DNA of 60,289 nucleotides, from the NCBI GenBank assembly GCA_028279185.1, contig JANQSS010000056.1:1-60289 (forward strand). Direction: 5' to 3'. The stretch is from Saprospiraceae bacterium (GTDB lineage: Bacteria > Bacteroidota > Bacteroidia > Chitinophagales > Saprospiraceae). The notes under the pieces are model-generated. The model saw only the letters and a list, made by a program, of their open reading frames with translations. It was not told the DNA's origin and did not search any database. Below are positions 18,766 through 27,823 of the stretch, piece by piece. The position numbers and the translations under genes are program-made. The number at the start of each line of letters is the position of its first letter. Within the stretch, counting starts at the first letter, position 1.

Positions 18766-20035
18766 GTTTTAATTTTTTTAATAATCGATTCCGCAATTCC
18801 AATAAATGCTGTTTTTTGTCTTGCCGGTAACTGGAAATAGCATAATACGCACGCCAATATTGAATTCGATCATGAAAATAAAGAGCAAAAATTCCTGTCA
18901 CAAAAAAAACAATTAGTCCGATTAGGCCCATTTGCCAGCTATAGCAAAAAAGAATTAATTCAATTACTAGAAGATAAAACAAGTAGGCGAAAAAGCCAAT
19001 ATGACTTTTTAGTGAGCCTATGAATTCCGGTACCGTCGCTTGGCTGTAGGCGATTCTTGTACCTAAATAAAAAGGTAATCCGTTCAGCGCTGTGCCAATG
19101 AGACCAACCGGAAGGACAATAAGAAAGAACCATATTTTACGTAAAATACCGAATTCATTAGCATGATAAAGTGCGTAGTCCTTGTAAATAAATCCGTCGT
19201 TCAGGCTCGACTCATACTGGCGTGAGTCACTTAAAAATTTGTTGTCACTATCGAGCAGAGCAGTTTGATTGGCAGCATGTATACTAGCTTCTGTCGAATT
19301 AAGGTCTGACGCAAGGAAGGGAAAAAATCTACGACTTTCAGTATTGTCATGAAGAGCAACCAGCTTATTACCCAACTCGTAATGTTTGTCTGTGGCAATG
19401 TGGATTACTTCGGGTTTCAATTTAAGAGCTAATTCCTCAGTTACTGATTTTAAAGCAGGTCGCGGACTTTTATCTAAATCTGATGTGTGATCCGTAAGTC
19501 GAATCGCATCTCCAAAAGAAATCCGGACATACCGTCTAAATGTTAAATGATCTTCATAATTAATACCAATTGGAACGATATATATATCGAGGTCTCGATT
19601 CTGTTCATGCGCACCAACAGCCATGCGAGCTGCCCCCAGTTGTAAACTATGTAATTTTTTTTCCCATTTCATTTGCCCTTCGCAAAAGATGATAATTCGG
19701 GCTCCATTGGCGAGGGCATTGTACACATGCTGGAAGCTATTCATGTTCTTTTTCATTTGCGAAAAGCCGTCATGAAACCTGAATATCGGAACCATATTTA
19801 CCGCATTGAAAAACCACATCCAACGTTTTACAAAAATATCCCCTCGGGTTATGAAATGGACTGGAAAGGGCATGATGCCTCCCAATAATACAGGTTCAAT
19901 GAAAGCGGACTGATGATTCGCCGCAAGTATCAACGGTTTATCTTTAGGTACTTTATGCAAGCCATCTACGTATACTTTTCCAAAGTATACTCGCATCATA
20001 CATTTAGAGATGTACTTTAAGATGTAGTAAAGCAT
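18749..20035 (-). CDS. PlsC-like 1-acyl-glycerol-3-phosphate acyltransferase with long C-terminus
   Basis: A lysophospholipid acyltransferase-fold protein, probably in phospholipid synthesis at the inner membrane. The acyltransferase block 1 reads NHQSAFIEPVLL, with Glu where the usual Asp sits in this subgroup. Block 3 is IIFCEGQMKWEKKLHSLQLG. At 428 residues it is much longer than plain PlsC (about 240); the extra C-terminal half has two or three membrane helices (about 295-320 and 345-385). That extended architecture is common in Bacteroidota. First gene of the operon. Substrate specificity is inferred from family only. Confidence 0.8.
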   Translation of the reverse strand: MLYYILKYISKCMMRVYFGKVYVDGLHKVPKDKPLILAANHQSAFIEPVLLGGIMPFPVHFITRGDIFVKRWMWFFNAVNMVPIFRFHDGFSQMKKNMNSFQHVYNALANGARIIIFCEGQMKWEKKLHSLQLGAARMAVGAHEQNRDLDIYIVPIGINYEDHLTFRRYVRISFGDAIRLTDHTSDLDKSPRPALKSVTEELALKLKPEVIHIATDKHYELGNKLVALHDNTESRRFFPFLASDLNSTEASIHAANQTALLDSDNKFLSDSRQYESSLNDGFIYKDYALYHANEFGILRKIWFFLIVLPVGLIGTALNGLPFYLGTRIAYSQATVPEFIGSLKSHIGFFAYLFYLLVIELILFCYSWQMGLIGLIVFFVTGIFALYFHDRIQYWRAYYAISSYRQDKKQHLLELRNRLLKKLKHASTP

Positions 20036-20196
20036 AAAATTTCGAAATCTAATTCTAGCGAGCTTGTCTTATTCCGTCACATTTGGCAACCACCTGATTA
20101 TGACAAATTATCTTTCTTCCATGACAGGCAAAGACTTGTCTTTGTAAATTCGCAAGATACATATTCTATTGAGACGTGTCTTACGATGATGACAAG

Positions 20197-21111
20197 ATGA
20201 ATAACGTGAGGACTTTAATCGTAATTGCCGGACCAACAGCTGTTGGAAAAACGGATACAGCTCTGAAGCTGGCAGAATTTTGGAAAACGGAGATTATATC
20301 CGCAGATAGTAGACAAATCTACCGCGAAATGGCTATCGGTACGGCTAAGCCCAGCTTGCTTGAACAAGGTGGTGTTGTGCACCACTTTGTTGATAAAGTA
20401 CCCGTCACACAACGGTTCACTGCGGCAGATTTTGAAAAGAATGGTCTGAAAGTCCTTAACAATATATTTGAAACAAGGCAGGTAGCCATTTGCGCGGGAG
20501 GAACAGGTTTGTATATAAAGGCGCTATGTGAGGGATTTGATCAAATTCCAGATGTGCCCGAATCATTTATAGATGCTATTCAAGAAGAGTGCCTGCAGGT
20601 CGGACTTCAAAGTTTGGTTGAAGAGTTAAAAATCCGGGATCCGAAGACACATCAAAACATTGATTTGAGCAATCCTCATCGTGTACAAAGGGCACTATCA
20701 GTATCGCGCTACACGGGCAAGCCCTACTCATCTTTTTTAGCGTCTTCACGCCGATCACGAGACTTTAAATCAATCCGGATTTGCCTTGACCTCCCACGGG
20801 AAGTCCTTTATGCACGAATCGAAAAACGGGTGGACAAAATGATCGAAGATGGGTTGGAAGAAGAGGTCAGGTCGCTGCAACAATTTAAAAGTCTGCGGCC
20901 TTTACAAACTGTAGGGTATAGCGAGTTTTTTGATCACTTTGATGGATTAATGAGCAGAAAAGAAGCCATTGCGAAAATCAAACAAAATTCCAGGAGGTAT
21001 GCAAAACGACAATTGACTTGGTTTCGCAATCAAGGCGACTATCAATTTATTGATGCACTCGATGATCAATTAATTGGCCAAATAATAAAAATATATAATG
21101 ATTCAATATGA
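20197..21111 (+). CDS. miaA: tRNA dimethylallyltransferase
   Basis: MiaA adds a dimethylallyl group to N6 of A37 in tRNAs reading UNN codons, the first step towards ms2i6A. The P-loop is GPTAVGKTD; ISADSRQIYREMAIGTAKPS, GGTGLYIKALCEG and the C-terminal RRYAKRQLTWFRNQ are family signatures. The ATG at 20197 (304 residues) is preferred; a GTG at 20176 would add seven residues. The downstream GNAT gene overlaps by 14 bases. MiaE, which acts later on the same modification, is also in this window at 51612. Confidence 0.96.
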   Translation: MNNVRTLIVIAGPTAVGKTDTALKLAEFWKTEIISADSRQIYREMAIGTAKPSLLEQGGVVHHFVDKVPVTQRFTAADFEKNGLKVLNNIFETRQVAICAGGTGLYIKALCEGFDQIPDVPESFIDAIQEECLQVGLQSLVEELKIRDPKTHQNIDLSNPHRVQRALSVSRYTGKPYSSFLASSRRSRDFKSIRICLDLPREVLYARIEKRVDKMIEDGLEEEVRSLQQFKSLRPLQTVGYSEFFDHFDGLMSRKEAIAKIKQNSRRYAKRQLTWFRNQGDYQFIDALDDQLIGQIIKIYNDSI

Positions 21112-21646
21112 TATTTCTAGAACGGATGAGGATTTACAAGCCATTCAGGATCTCCAATCATTGAATCTGCCAGAGAGATTAGATGGAAAGACTAAAAAAA
21201 GCGAAGGATTTGTAACCTTGCAACATGACTTAAGTTTACTGAGGGATATGCAGGAATGTTATCCGCACATCGTAGCTCGTGATCTAAAAAGAATTGTTGG
21301 TTATGCGCTGTCCATGAGTCCAATGTTTTTTGAAAGGCTACCGTTGCTTCACGCCATGCGCGACCAGCTAAGTCAACTGCGAAATGATGAAAAATTATAT
21401 GCAAACGCCACGTTCATTGTTATGGGTCAAATTTGTATTGCCAAACAATATCGAAAAAAGGGTTTATTTCGAGGACTGTATAATAAAATGAAGGCAGAAT
21501 TTTTAAATAGAGTGGATTTCATCATTACAGAAGTTGATGATGCTAACAAGCGTTCATTAAATGCTCACTTGGGAATCGGATTTGAATTGGTGCAATCGTA
21601 TAGAGCTGATGGTCGGAATTGGCACATTCTAACCTTATCCGTGTAG
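21098..21646 (+). CDS. GNAT-family acetyltransferase
   Basis: 182 residues with a GNAT core: ATFIVMGQICIAKQYRKKGL is motif A (the V-xx-xxRxxGL acetyl-CoA site), followed by LFRGLYNKMKAEF. The end, NAHLGIGFELVQSYRADGRN, is typical of the C-terminal part. The substrate cannot be named. The start overlaps the end of miaA, so it is translated from the same transcript. No link to tRNA modification is shown beyond that overlap. Confidence 0.8.
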   Translation: MIQYDISRTDEDLQAIQDLQSLNLPERLDGKTKKSEGFVTLQHDLSLLRDMQECYPHIVARDLKRIVGYALSMSPMFFERLPLLHAMRDQLSQLRNDEKLYANATFIVMGQICIAKQYRKKGLFRGLYNKMKAEFLNRVDFIITEVDDANKRSLNAHLGIGFELVQSYRADGRNWHILTLSV

Positions 21647-21670
21647 CAACAGCATTAGGAAAATTTTAAA

Positions 21671-23317
21671 TTATTCGCAAGATCGGATTAGTTCATTAAT
21701 GAGCTGTTTGTCTTTTAACCAGGGTACGGGTTTATTTTTAACTTGGATTAAGTACTTCATACCATTTATACAATCACCATTTTCGATAAAATATTTACCG
21801 CATAGTAGGTAGGGCTCGTAATGATCTGGATTCAATCTGACAAAGGCGTCAGCTTCTTGGATCGAATAGGAATCGTTCGCAACAATTACTTGTGTTAGTT
21901 TGGTCTTTTGATGTCTATACAATTTGTATTCATTAAATATTGACGTATTGATTACGGAGTCTCCTGGTATTGCATCTAACCATAGCCTTTGTGGCGCTTG
22001 ATATTGCCAATTGAATATGCTATCCAGATTATATCTAAAATAAGGTCCGAGTTGATGGTTTACTCCAGCCAAGTAAACATTTTTATTTTTTAAATCAAAA
22101 ATAACGCTATGGTGGCCAATAACTTGATTAACTGCCATTTCGTTTTCGAATCCAAGATTATTATTTGATTGCCCCTTACGGTCTCGTAATATATCGACTA
22201 AATTTATGAGGTTATTTTTTTTTGAAGAATGAAGTTGTTTTATCCGATCGTAACGATATTGGGTGGACGTGCTATTTTTAGCCTTGAGATTGTCGCTATC
22301 GGAGTCATATTTATTGCTTAAAAAATGATTGGTACAAATAAAATCTGCTGCATCGACGACATGTATAGAAGTATTACCAGGGCTTTTTTCAATAACAACA
22401 ATTTCATTGGATAACGAAGAGGCAACAATAAAATTTTCAGCTACGAATACATCTCGCTTTTTTGCAATGCGAATAGCTTCATCAACCGTGCGCGCATATT
22501 GAACAATTTCACGCGCCAATATCGTTACAGGTGTAGCTACGCCATCGGGAATTTGCGCGGGACCGGCGTTCAATGCGATAGCCAATCCCTCTATATTCAT
22601 AGCTGAAACAACACCCATCATACCTGGCCATGATATGGATAGAAAAGGATAGCCAGATTCCGGCCTTAACGCAAGCACAACTTTATTTTGAGCAAATTCG
22701 TCGCCAACGTAAAAATCAAAGTTTCTTCCCAAGTAGACTTGATCGAAACTGTCCTTTACGGAAACTGCAGAGCACCCAGATACCAGACCCAGGTTTTGAA
22801 AAGCATGACCTATGTCATGAGCTGCATGGTACATGAGCTTGCGTTGATACTTGTCTCCTAAATCATCGAATGCATCTGGCATTGATTGGGAAACACCATA
22901 GATTTCCTGTTGGAATTCTTCAAGGATATATTCCGCAATATTTCGGTTGTAATACTTTATAGAGGCGAGCAAAAACTTTCGATACAGGCCATTAGGAACG
23001 TAAGTCTTGAGTTGATTGACAAAAGCACGTTCTTGCGTCTCAAGGATGTCTTCTGTCATTATCCCTATATTTCTTCCACGCTCGATGGCTGTTCCGGTAA
23101 CGTACATTTCCCATAATCCAATAGAATCCTTACGTGTCCACGAGGCGTCCACCTTTCGTACGTCGCTATTCAGGTCGGCTGTGCTACCTAATGGTATACT
23201 GACTTCTGAATATGGTGGAGAGGGTACTGTGAAATACGTTGCATAAACTACAAATATTCCTATAGCCACAAGCAAAATCAGGAGAAAAACCAATATTCTT
23301 TTAGACCATATTTTCAT
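21671..23317 (-). CDS. Membrane-anchored C45-type autoproteolytic acyltransferase/hydrolase
   Basis: The protein resembles the C45 acyl-CoA:6-APA acyltransferase / choloylglycine-hydrolase-like Ntn family. An N-terminal membrane helix (residues 7-27) is followed by an outer domain. The nucleophile is probably Cys182 in GLVSGCSAVSV, with DQVYLGRNFDF just after, the standard layout (x-GC-S then RN-D). AMNIEGLAIALNAGP is another family segment. The ATG at 23317 (MKIWSKRILVF, 548 residues) is chosen; the frame is open 16 codons more without support. The last 60 residues after the hydrolase domain have a TPR-like feel. The substrate (amide or peptide) is unknown. Confidence 0.78.
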   Translation of the reverse strand: MKIWSKRILVFLLILLVAIGIFVVYATYFTVPSPPYSEVSIPLGSTADLNSDVRKVDASWTRKDSIGLWEMYVTGTAIERGRNIGIMTEDILETQERAFVNQLKTYVPNGLYRKFLLASIKYYNRNIAEYILEEFQQEIYGVSQSMPDAFDDLGDKYQRKLMYHAAHDIGHAFQNLGLVSGCSAVSVKDSFDQVYLGRNFDFYVGDEFAQNKVVLALRPESGYPFLSISWPGMMGVVSAMNIEGLAIALNAGPAQIPDGVATPVTILAREIVQYARTVDEAIRIAKKRDVFVAENFIVASSLSNEIVVIEKSPGNTSIHVVDAADFICTNHFLSNKYDSDSDNLKAKNSTSTQYRYDRIKQLHSSKKNNLINLVDILRDRKGQSNNNLGFENEMAVNQVIGHHSVIFDLKNKNVYLAGVNHQLGPYFRYNLDSIFNWQYQAPQRLWLDAIPGDSVINTSIFNEYKLYRHQKTKLTQVIVANDSYSIQEADAFVRLNPDHYEPYLLCGKYFIENGDCINGMKYLIQVKNKPVPWLKDKQLINELIRSCE

Positions 23318-23430
23318 GATATTCCCGCAAAGGAAAGGATTGGTTCCAAATTCTCTTGTATACAAAATACTGTCGGTCTTGTTACATGATCATGCTGTAT
23401 ATCTAGCTGCATAGACATCGTATTTTAATA

Positions 23431-23438
23431 TATATTTG
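23431..23438 (+). promoter_or_regulatory. -7 promoter box of the tyrosine ammonia-lyase gene
   Basis: TATATTTG matches TAnnTTTG exactly and ends 34 bases before the GTG start at 23473. No good -33 TTG is seen at 17-23 bases upstream. Confidence 0.55.
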
Positions 23439-23472
23439 CGCTGCCCTGGAATGGCGAAAGTAATGCGTAGAT

Positions 23473-25017
23473 GTGAGTAAGGTAACCATTGGACATAATA
23501 ATTTAACTCTAGAAGAATTCGAACAACTCCTTTTTCAAGTTGAAAGTGAAATAACACTGGATGAAGGGCAGTTGAATAAAATTCGCGAGGCACACCAGTT
23601 TTTGAGCGACTTTGCTGAGAACAAGGTCATCTACGGTGTAAATACAGGTTTTGGGCCGATGGCTCAATATATTGTACCTGCAGAGGATCGTCAGCCTCTT
23701 CAATATAATTTGATTCGGTCGCATAGTACCGGTATGGGAGAACCCTTAGGGCTTTTAGCATCCCGTGCTACAACGATTGCACGGCTCAAAAGCCTTATGA
23801 CAGGGCACTCGGGCATTCACGAAGAAGCCGTAGTTTTATTGAGAGACATGTTGCAAAACAATGTTATTCCTGTGGTTTATAGTCACGGTGGGGTTGGTGC
23901 AAGCGGAGATTTGGTTCAATTGGCCCATGTTGCATTGGCATTAATTGGTGAGGGTAAGGTGTATTATCAGAACGAAATTCGCAATACTTCAGATGTACTT
24001 ACCGAACTACAGTTGCAGCCGATGCATATTCACATTCGCGAGGGGTTGGCTCTGATGAACGGAACGTCGGCTATGACCGGAATTGGGCTCATGAACATTT
24101 TAAAAGCACGGCGACTTCTTTCCTGGTCGATTGGCTTATCCTCAATGCTGAATGAAATTGTAGAAGCATTTGATGATCATTTCAGTGAATTATTGAACGA
24201 TGCAAAGCAACATCCTGGACAAATAGCCGTCGCGGCTGAGATGCGTAATTTATTGGCCGGTAGCAAATGTATCAAGAGCCGTAAAAAACAGCTTTATGCC
24301 AAAGGAATCAATGGTGATAAATTAAAAAGTAAGCTTCAGGAGTACTACTCCATCCGTTGCGTACCCCAAATACTGGGCCCAATCTATGATACCATTGCAA
24401 ATTCAGAAGAAGTACTTCTCGCAGAGCTTAACTCATCAAATGACAACCCCTTAATTTTTAGTCAAGAAGGCGAAATATGCCATGGTGGAAATTTTCACGG
24501 TGATTATGTATCATTGGAAATGGACAAGCTTAAACTTGCCATTGCCAAGCTTTCCATGTTGTCCGAGCGCCAACTAAATTATTTGCTCAACGATAAGCTC
24601 AACGACAAATTACCTCCTTTTATCAATAGGGGTCGTTTAGGCTTTAATTTTGGAATGCAAGGTTGTCAATTTACTGCTACTTCGACGGTTGCTGAGAATC
24701 AAATGCTATCAAATTCAATGTATGTTCACAGTATTCCCTGTAATAATGACAATCAGGATATTGTCAGTATGGGAACAAATGCCGCGTTAATGACACAACG
24801 CGTAATCGACAATGCTTTTGATGTTTTGGCCATACAAACATTGGCTGTGGTTAGGTCCGTGGCGTATTTAGGATTTAAAGAAAAGTTAGCACCTAAAACT
24901 TCGAATATCTATTCTTTATTTGAGGGGTATACTGAAATTCCGGATCAAGACATCGCTTTGTCTCCACTGCTTGGCTCGATAAGAAGCATAATGACAAGTC
25001 GGGATATCAATTCTTGA
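23473..25017 (+). CDS. Tyrosine ammonia-lyase (HAL/PAL family), GTG start
   Basis: MIO-dependent aromatic amino acid lyase. The MIO prosthetic group forms from A143-S144-G145 in HGGVGASGDLVQLAH; catalytic Tyr54 lies in IYGVNTGFGPMAQY. From memory, the whole pattern closely follows the tyrosine ammonia-lyase of Flavobacterium johnsoniae (QYNLIRSHSTG, HGGNFHGDYVSLEMDKLK, LGFNFGMQGCQFTATST). With no hutU, hutI or hutG nearby and a polyene locus next to it, its expected job is deaminating tyrosine to 4-coumarate as the aryl starter. The GTG at 23473 is the only fitting start; the ATG two bases earlier runs straight into TGA. 514 residues, full length. Confidence 0.9.
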   Translation: MSKVTIGHNNLTLEEFEQLLFQVESEITLDEGQLNKIREAHQFLSDFAENKVIYGVNTGFGPMAQYIVPAEDRQPLQYNLIRSHSTGMGEPLGLLASRATTIARLKSLMTGHSGIHEEAVVLLRDMLQNNVIPVVYSHGGVGASGDLVQLAHVALALIGEGKVYYQNEIRNTSDVLTELQLQPMHIHIREGLALMNGTSAMTGIGLMNILKARRLLSWSIGLSSMLNEIVEAFDDHFSELLNDAKQHPGQIAVAAEMRNLLAGSKCIKSRKKQLYAKGINGDKLKSKLQEYYSIRCVPQILGPIYDTIANSEEVLLAELNSSNDNPLIFSQEGEICHGGNFHGDYVSLEMDKLKLAIAKLSMLSERQLNYLLNDKLNDKLPPFINRGRLGFNFGMQGCQFTATSTVAENQMLSNSMYVHSIPCNNDNQDIVSMGTNAALMTQRVIDNAFDVLAIQTLAVVRSVAYLGFKEKLAPKTSNIYSLFEGYTEIPDQDIALSPLLGSIRSIMTSRDINS

Positions 25018-25021
25018 TGCC

Positions 25022-25050
25022 TTTGACACAAGTCGTAATTCATACTTTTG
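25022..25050 (+). promoter_or_regulatory. Full -33/-7 promoter before fabG of the polyene cluster
   Basis: TTTG at 25022-25025, a 17-base spacer, then TACTTTTG at 25043-25050: both elements of the Bacteroidota consensus at an accepted spacing. It starts five bases after the TAL stop codon and 27 bases before the fabG ATG, so fabG and what follows can be expressed separately from TAL. Confidence 0.65.
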
Positions 25051-25077
25051 CTTCGAATGTTTAACTGAAATGGACAG

Positions 25078-25806
25078 ATGACGAAATATGCATTGGTGAC
25101 AGGAGCTTCACGAGGAATTGGTGCGGCATGCGCAAAATCACTCGCCCGCATGGGCTATCATGTTGTCTTGAATTACCAATCAAATGAGAAGGCCGCCAAA
25201 AGCACCCTAACTGTCATTCAAGAATCGGGAGGAGAGGCATCACTATTGCGCTTTGATGTTACAGATAGAAAACAGTCGAAGAAGGAGCTGGTAAATTGGC
25301 TTCAGGATGGAAGCCGGCACATTGAGGTATTGGTGAACAATGCTGGTGTAAGACGTGATAATTCCATGCTTTGGATGGAAGATGCAGAGTGGGATGAGGT
25401 ATTAGATAGCCATATTAGTGGTTTTTATAACGTTACAAAACCATTGCTGCAGCCAATGGTATTCAGTCGATACGGTCGAATAATTAATATCGTATCGCTT
25501 TCTGGACAGAGTGGTAAGGCAGGACAAACAAACTATGCGGCGGCAAAAGCAGCAGTTATAGCTGCATCTAAATCACTGGCTCAAGAAGTTGCAAAACGAA
25601 ACGTAACAGTAAATTGCGTATCACCGGGTTTCATTAGAACAGATATGACAGCCGAGTTAAGTGAGAAAGAATTGAAGCTACACATACCAGTTGGTCGGTT
25701 TGGTCGAGTAGAAGAAGTTGCGTCTGCTGTTGCCTTCTTGGCATCTCCTGAGGCATCTTATATTACAGGGGAAGTTGTTTCGGTAAATGGTGGGATTTAC
25801 ATGTAA
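25078..25806 (+). CDS. 3-oxoacyl-ACP reductase FabG-like (ApeQ-type ketoreductase)
   Basis: NADPH-dependent short-chain dehydrogenase expected to reduce the beta-keto group after each chain extension in aryl-polyene synthesis. The cofactor motif is TGASRGIGAA, NNAGVRRD follows, and the catalytic Ser/Tyr/Lys are in IVSLSGQSGKAGQTNYAAAK. The C-terminal SYITGEVVSVNGGIYM is the standard ending. 242 residues, full length. Separated from TAL by 60 bases containing a complete promoter. Function in this pathway is inferred from the neighbours. Confidence 0.9.
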   Translation: MTKYALVTGASRGIGAACAKSLARMGYHVVLNYQSNEKAAKSTLTVIQESGGEASLLRFDVTDRKQSKKELVNWLQDGSRHIEVLVNNAGVRRDNSMLWMEDAEWDEVLDSHISGFYNVTKPLLQPMVFSRYGRIINIVSLSGQSGKAGQTNYAAAKAAVIAASKSLAQEVAKRNVTVNCVSPGFIRTDMTAELSEKELKLHIPVGRFGRVEEVASAVAFLASPEASYITGEVVSVNGGIYM

Positions 25807-25934
25807 ATAATAAATTCGGATTCACAAGAATGGATTCATAACTAATGTAACACGGATAGATCTTATTTTGATTTTTAAAATTGAAAATAGTCATTCACAA
25901 AATTATTCTCAGCATATAATTTGTTTTTTGCAGA

Positions 25935-26873
25935 ATGGGAAAATTTAAAAATACGAGTTGGACCGGTAGAAGTAAAGCTAGAGGATTTCATTTTTCTATT
26001 TTTTTATGGGTCATGCGAAATGGTGGCATGCGAGGGGCTTATTTATTCTTGTATTTGGTTGTGACTTGGTTTTTTTTGTTCGATCGTAAATCAAATCGAT
26101 ATACTAGGCTCTATTATCGCAAAGTTTGGAAGTTTGGTAGATGGAAGACATTTCGATATGTGTTTAAGACATACTATGCTTTTGGCCAGGCATTCTTGGA
26201 CAAAGTGGCTATATTATCTGGGATGTACACAGATTTCAACATCAATTTTGACGGACATGATAAATTGATGAAAATGGCAGAAGATAATACAGGTGGCATG
26301 CTTATTTCTGCTCATATAGGAAATTGGGAAATTGCTGGACATTTTTTAAAAAACACCAATAAACCTGTTAATGTTATCATGTACGATGCAGAAAGAGCTC
26401 GCGTAAAAAAGGTGTTAAAGGATAGTATTGAAAACCGCTCTTTCAAAATGATCACTATTCAAGAAGACTATTCGCATTTATTGGAAATAAAACGAGCAAT
26501 GGACAACAAGGAATTTATTTGTGCGCATGCAGATCGTGTTCCCGAAGATCGAAAGTTACGCGCATTGAAATTAGATTTTTTTGGTCGACCAGTTTTTATA
26601 CCGCGTGGTCCTTTTGAACTAGCTGTTCGATTCCAAGTTCCGTACCTCTTTGTCTTTGCTATGAAGGAATCAGATAAAGACTATCATTTCTATGCAGTGG
26701 AAGGACGTCAACAAAGCTATGGTAATATCGAAGCAATGGCACAAGATTTCCTGGCAGCAATGGAAGATCGATTGCGAGACCATCCGGAGCAATGGTTTAA
26801 CTTCTATGACTATTGGGGCTTTGATACGATTATGCTAGAAAAGGACAATGTCAAGGCGACAGCCGCTGAATAA
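25935..26873 (+). CDS. LpxL/HtrB-like lysophospholipid acyltransferase
   Basis: An inner-membrane acyltransferase of the lipid A late acyltransferase family. The H(X4)D/E-like block is AHIGNWEIAGHFLK (His-Ile-Gly-Asn-Trp-Glu), and the later block VPEDRKLRALKLDFFGRPV ends at FIPRGPFELAVRF. One membrane helix lies around residues 33-52. In Gram-negative aryl-polyene loci an acyltransferase of this family (ApeB/ApeD type) is thought to help attach the polyene to a lipid-like anchor; that role here is inferred from position. 128 bases separate it from fabG, with no clean promoter match. Confidence 0.82.
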   Translation: MGKFKNTSWTGRSKARGFHFSIFLWVMRNGGMRGAYLFLYLVVTWFFLFDRKSNRYTRLYYRKVWKFGRWKTFRYVFKTYYAFGQAFLDKVAILSGMYTDFNINFDGHDKLMKMAEDNTGGMLISAHIGNWEIAGHFLKNTNKPVNVIMYDAERARVKKVLKDSIENRSFKMITIQEDYSHLLEIKRAMDNKEFICAHADRVPEDRKLRALKLDFFGRPVFIPRGPFELAVRFQVPYLFVFAMKESDKDYHFYAVEGRQQSYGNIEAMAQDFLAAMEDRLRDHPEQWFNFYDYWGFDTIMLEKDNVKATAAE

Positions 26874-26951
26874 CCCATCCATTCTATTGACAAAATCATT
26901 GCCCTTGTTCGAAAAACAAAATTACGATACCTTGCGTCCGTGAAGGAAGCA

Positions 26952-27380
26952 ATGAATTTAGAATTAGTTGAGCAATTCGATATCCAAGAGTTAATACCGC
27001 ATCGGGCACCCGTGATTTGCGTAGACGCTCTGACTGGGATATCGGAAAAAGGTGGACGATCGTCCTTTGCTATTCCTACTAACTTTATTTTTCTAGAAAA
27101 TCAACGAATATCTTCTGCAGGATTGATGGAGAATGCAGCGCAAACCATGGCCATACGCATGGGATATGTCCAGAAAATGAAAGAAGAGCGAATCAAACTT
27201 GGCTTTATAGCATCTTTTAAAAATGTGGAGGTATTCGGATATCCACAAGTTGGTCAGATGTTGACTACCGATGTTTTTAACTTAAGACAAACTTTAAATA
27301 TGACAACGGCGAGTGTGAGCACATTTTGCAACGAGAGGTTGGTGTTTTCTGGAGAAATTAATGTGGTGGTTGAAGATTAA
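26952..27380 (+). CDS. Hotdog-fold 3-hydroxyacyl-ACP dehydratase-like protein lacking the catalytic His
   Basis: A FabZ/ApeP-type single hotdog domain of 142 residues. IPHRAPVICVD aligns with the FabZ start motif, and GLMENAAQTMA with the helix carrying the catalytic Glu (Glu60). The segment that should hold the GHFP catalytic His reads NFIFLENQRISSAG, with no His. ATG at 26952 is preferred over a GTG at 26940, because a candidate promoter (TTG, 20 bases, TACCTTGC at 26928-26935) would start transcription near 26941. The stop is coupled to the thioesterase gene (TAATG). Confidence 0.83.
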   Translation: MNLELVEQFDIQELIPHRAPVICVDALTGISEKGGRSSFAIPTNFIFLENQRISSAGLMENAAQTMAIRMGYVQKMKEERIKLGFIASFKNVEVFGYPQVGQMLTTDVFNLRQTLNMTTASVSTFCNERLVFSGEINVVVED

Positions 27381-27823
27381 TGAGGTTAATAAATATGGAA
27401 AACGAGCTATTTGTTGATAAAGTTATTGATGTACGTTTTGATGAGGTGGATTCACTCAATATAGTTTGGCATGGTCATTACATTTCTTATTTTGAATTGG
27501 CTAGAGAGGAGTTTGGAAGGCAACACGGAGTCGGATATGCGGCCATGCGAGCCAATGATGTCGCCGTACCTATAGTCTCACTTCAATGTGATTACAAGTA
27601 TCCATTGAGTTACGGAGATCGAGTTATGGTGCGCGCTATTTTTATGCCAACCCCAGCTGCCAAAATAATATTTAGCTATGTAGCTACTCAGCATAAATCT
27701 AAGAAGATTGTGGCAACCGGACGTACAGAGCAGGTGTTCATTGAGCCCCATTCAAACGAATTGCTATTTACACCGCCAGAATTTTACAAAAAGTGGCTGA
27801 AGAAAATGAAAGTGGCATCGTGA
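27380..27823 (+). CDS. 4HBT-type acyl-CoA/ACP thioesterase
   Basis: A 147-residue hotdog thioesterase of the YbgC/FadM type, expected to release or edit the polyene chain (ApeK-like). The signature is VRFDEVDSLNIVWHGHYISY followed by FELAREEF, with the catalytic Asp and the family VxHGxYxxxFE pattern. The ATG shares its A with the upstream TAA; a second in-frame ATG at 27395 is possible. The stop TGA overlaps the GTG of the next ketosynthase gene (GTGA). Cytosolic. Pathway role inferred from context. Confidence 0.86.
   Translation: MRLINMENELFVDKVIDVRFDEVDSLNIVWHGHYISYFELAREEFGRQHGVGYAAMRANDVAVPIVSLQCDYKYPLSYGDRVMVRAIFMPTPAAKIIFSYVATQHKSKKIVATGRTEQVFIEPHSNELLFTPPEFYKKWLKKMKVAS

Noticed and set aside
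23356-23365. 10-base palindrome TTGTATACAA upstream of the C45 gene
   Set aside because: A single short palindrome in AT-rich DNA with no second copy; no regulator to match it to.
23473-25017. Histidine ammonia-lyase for histidine degradation
   Set aside because: No other hut genes nearby, a close resemblance to tyrosine ammonia-lyases, and its polyene neighbours all favour a TAL role.
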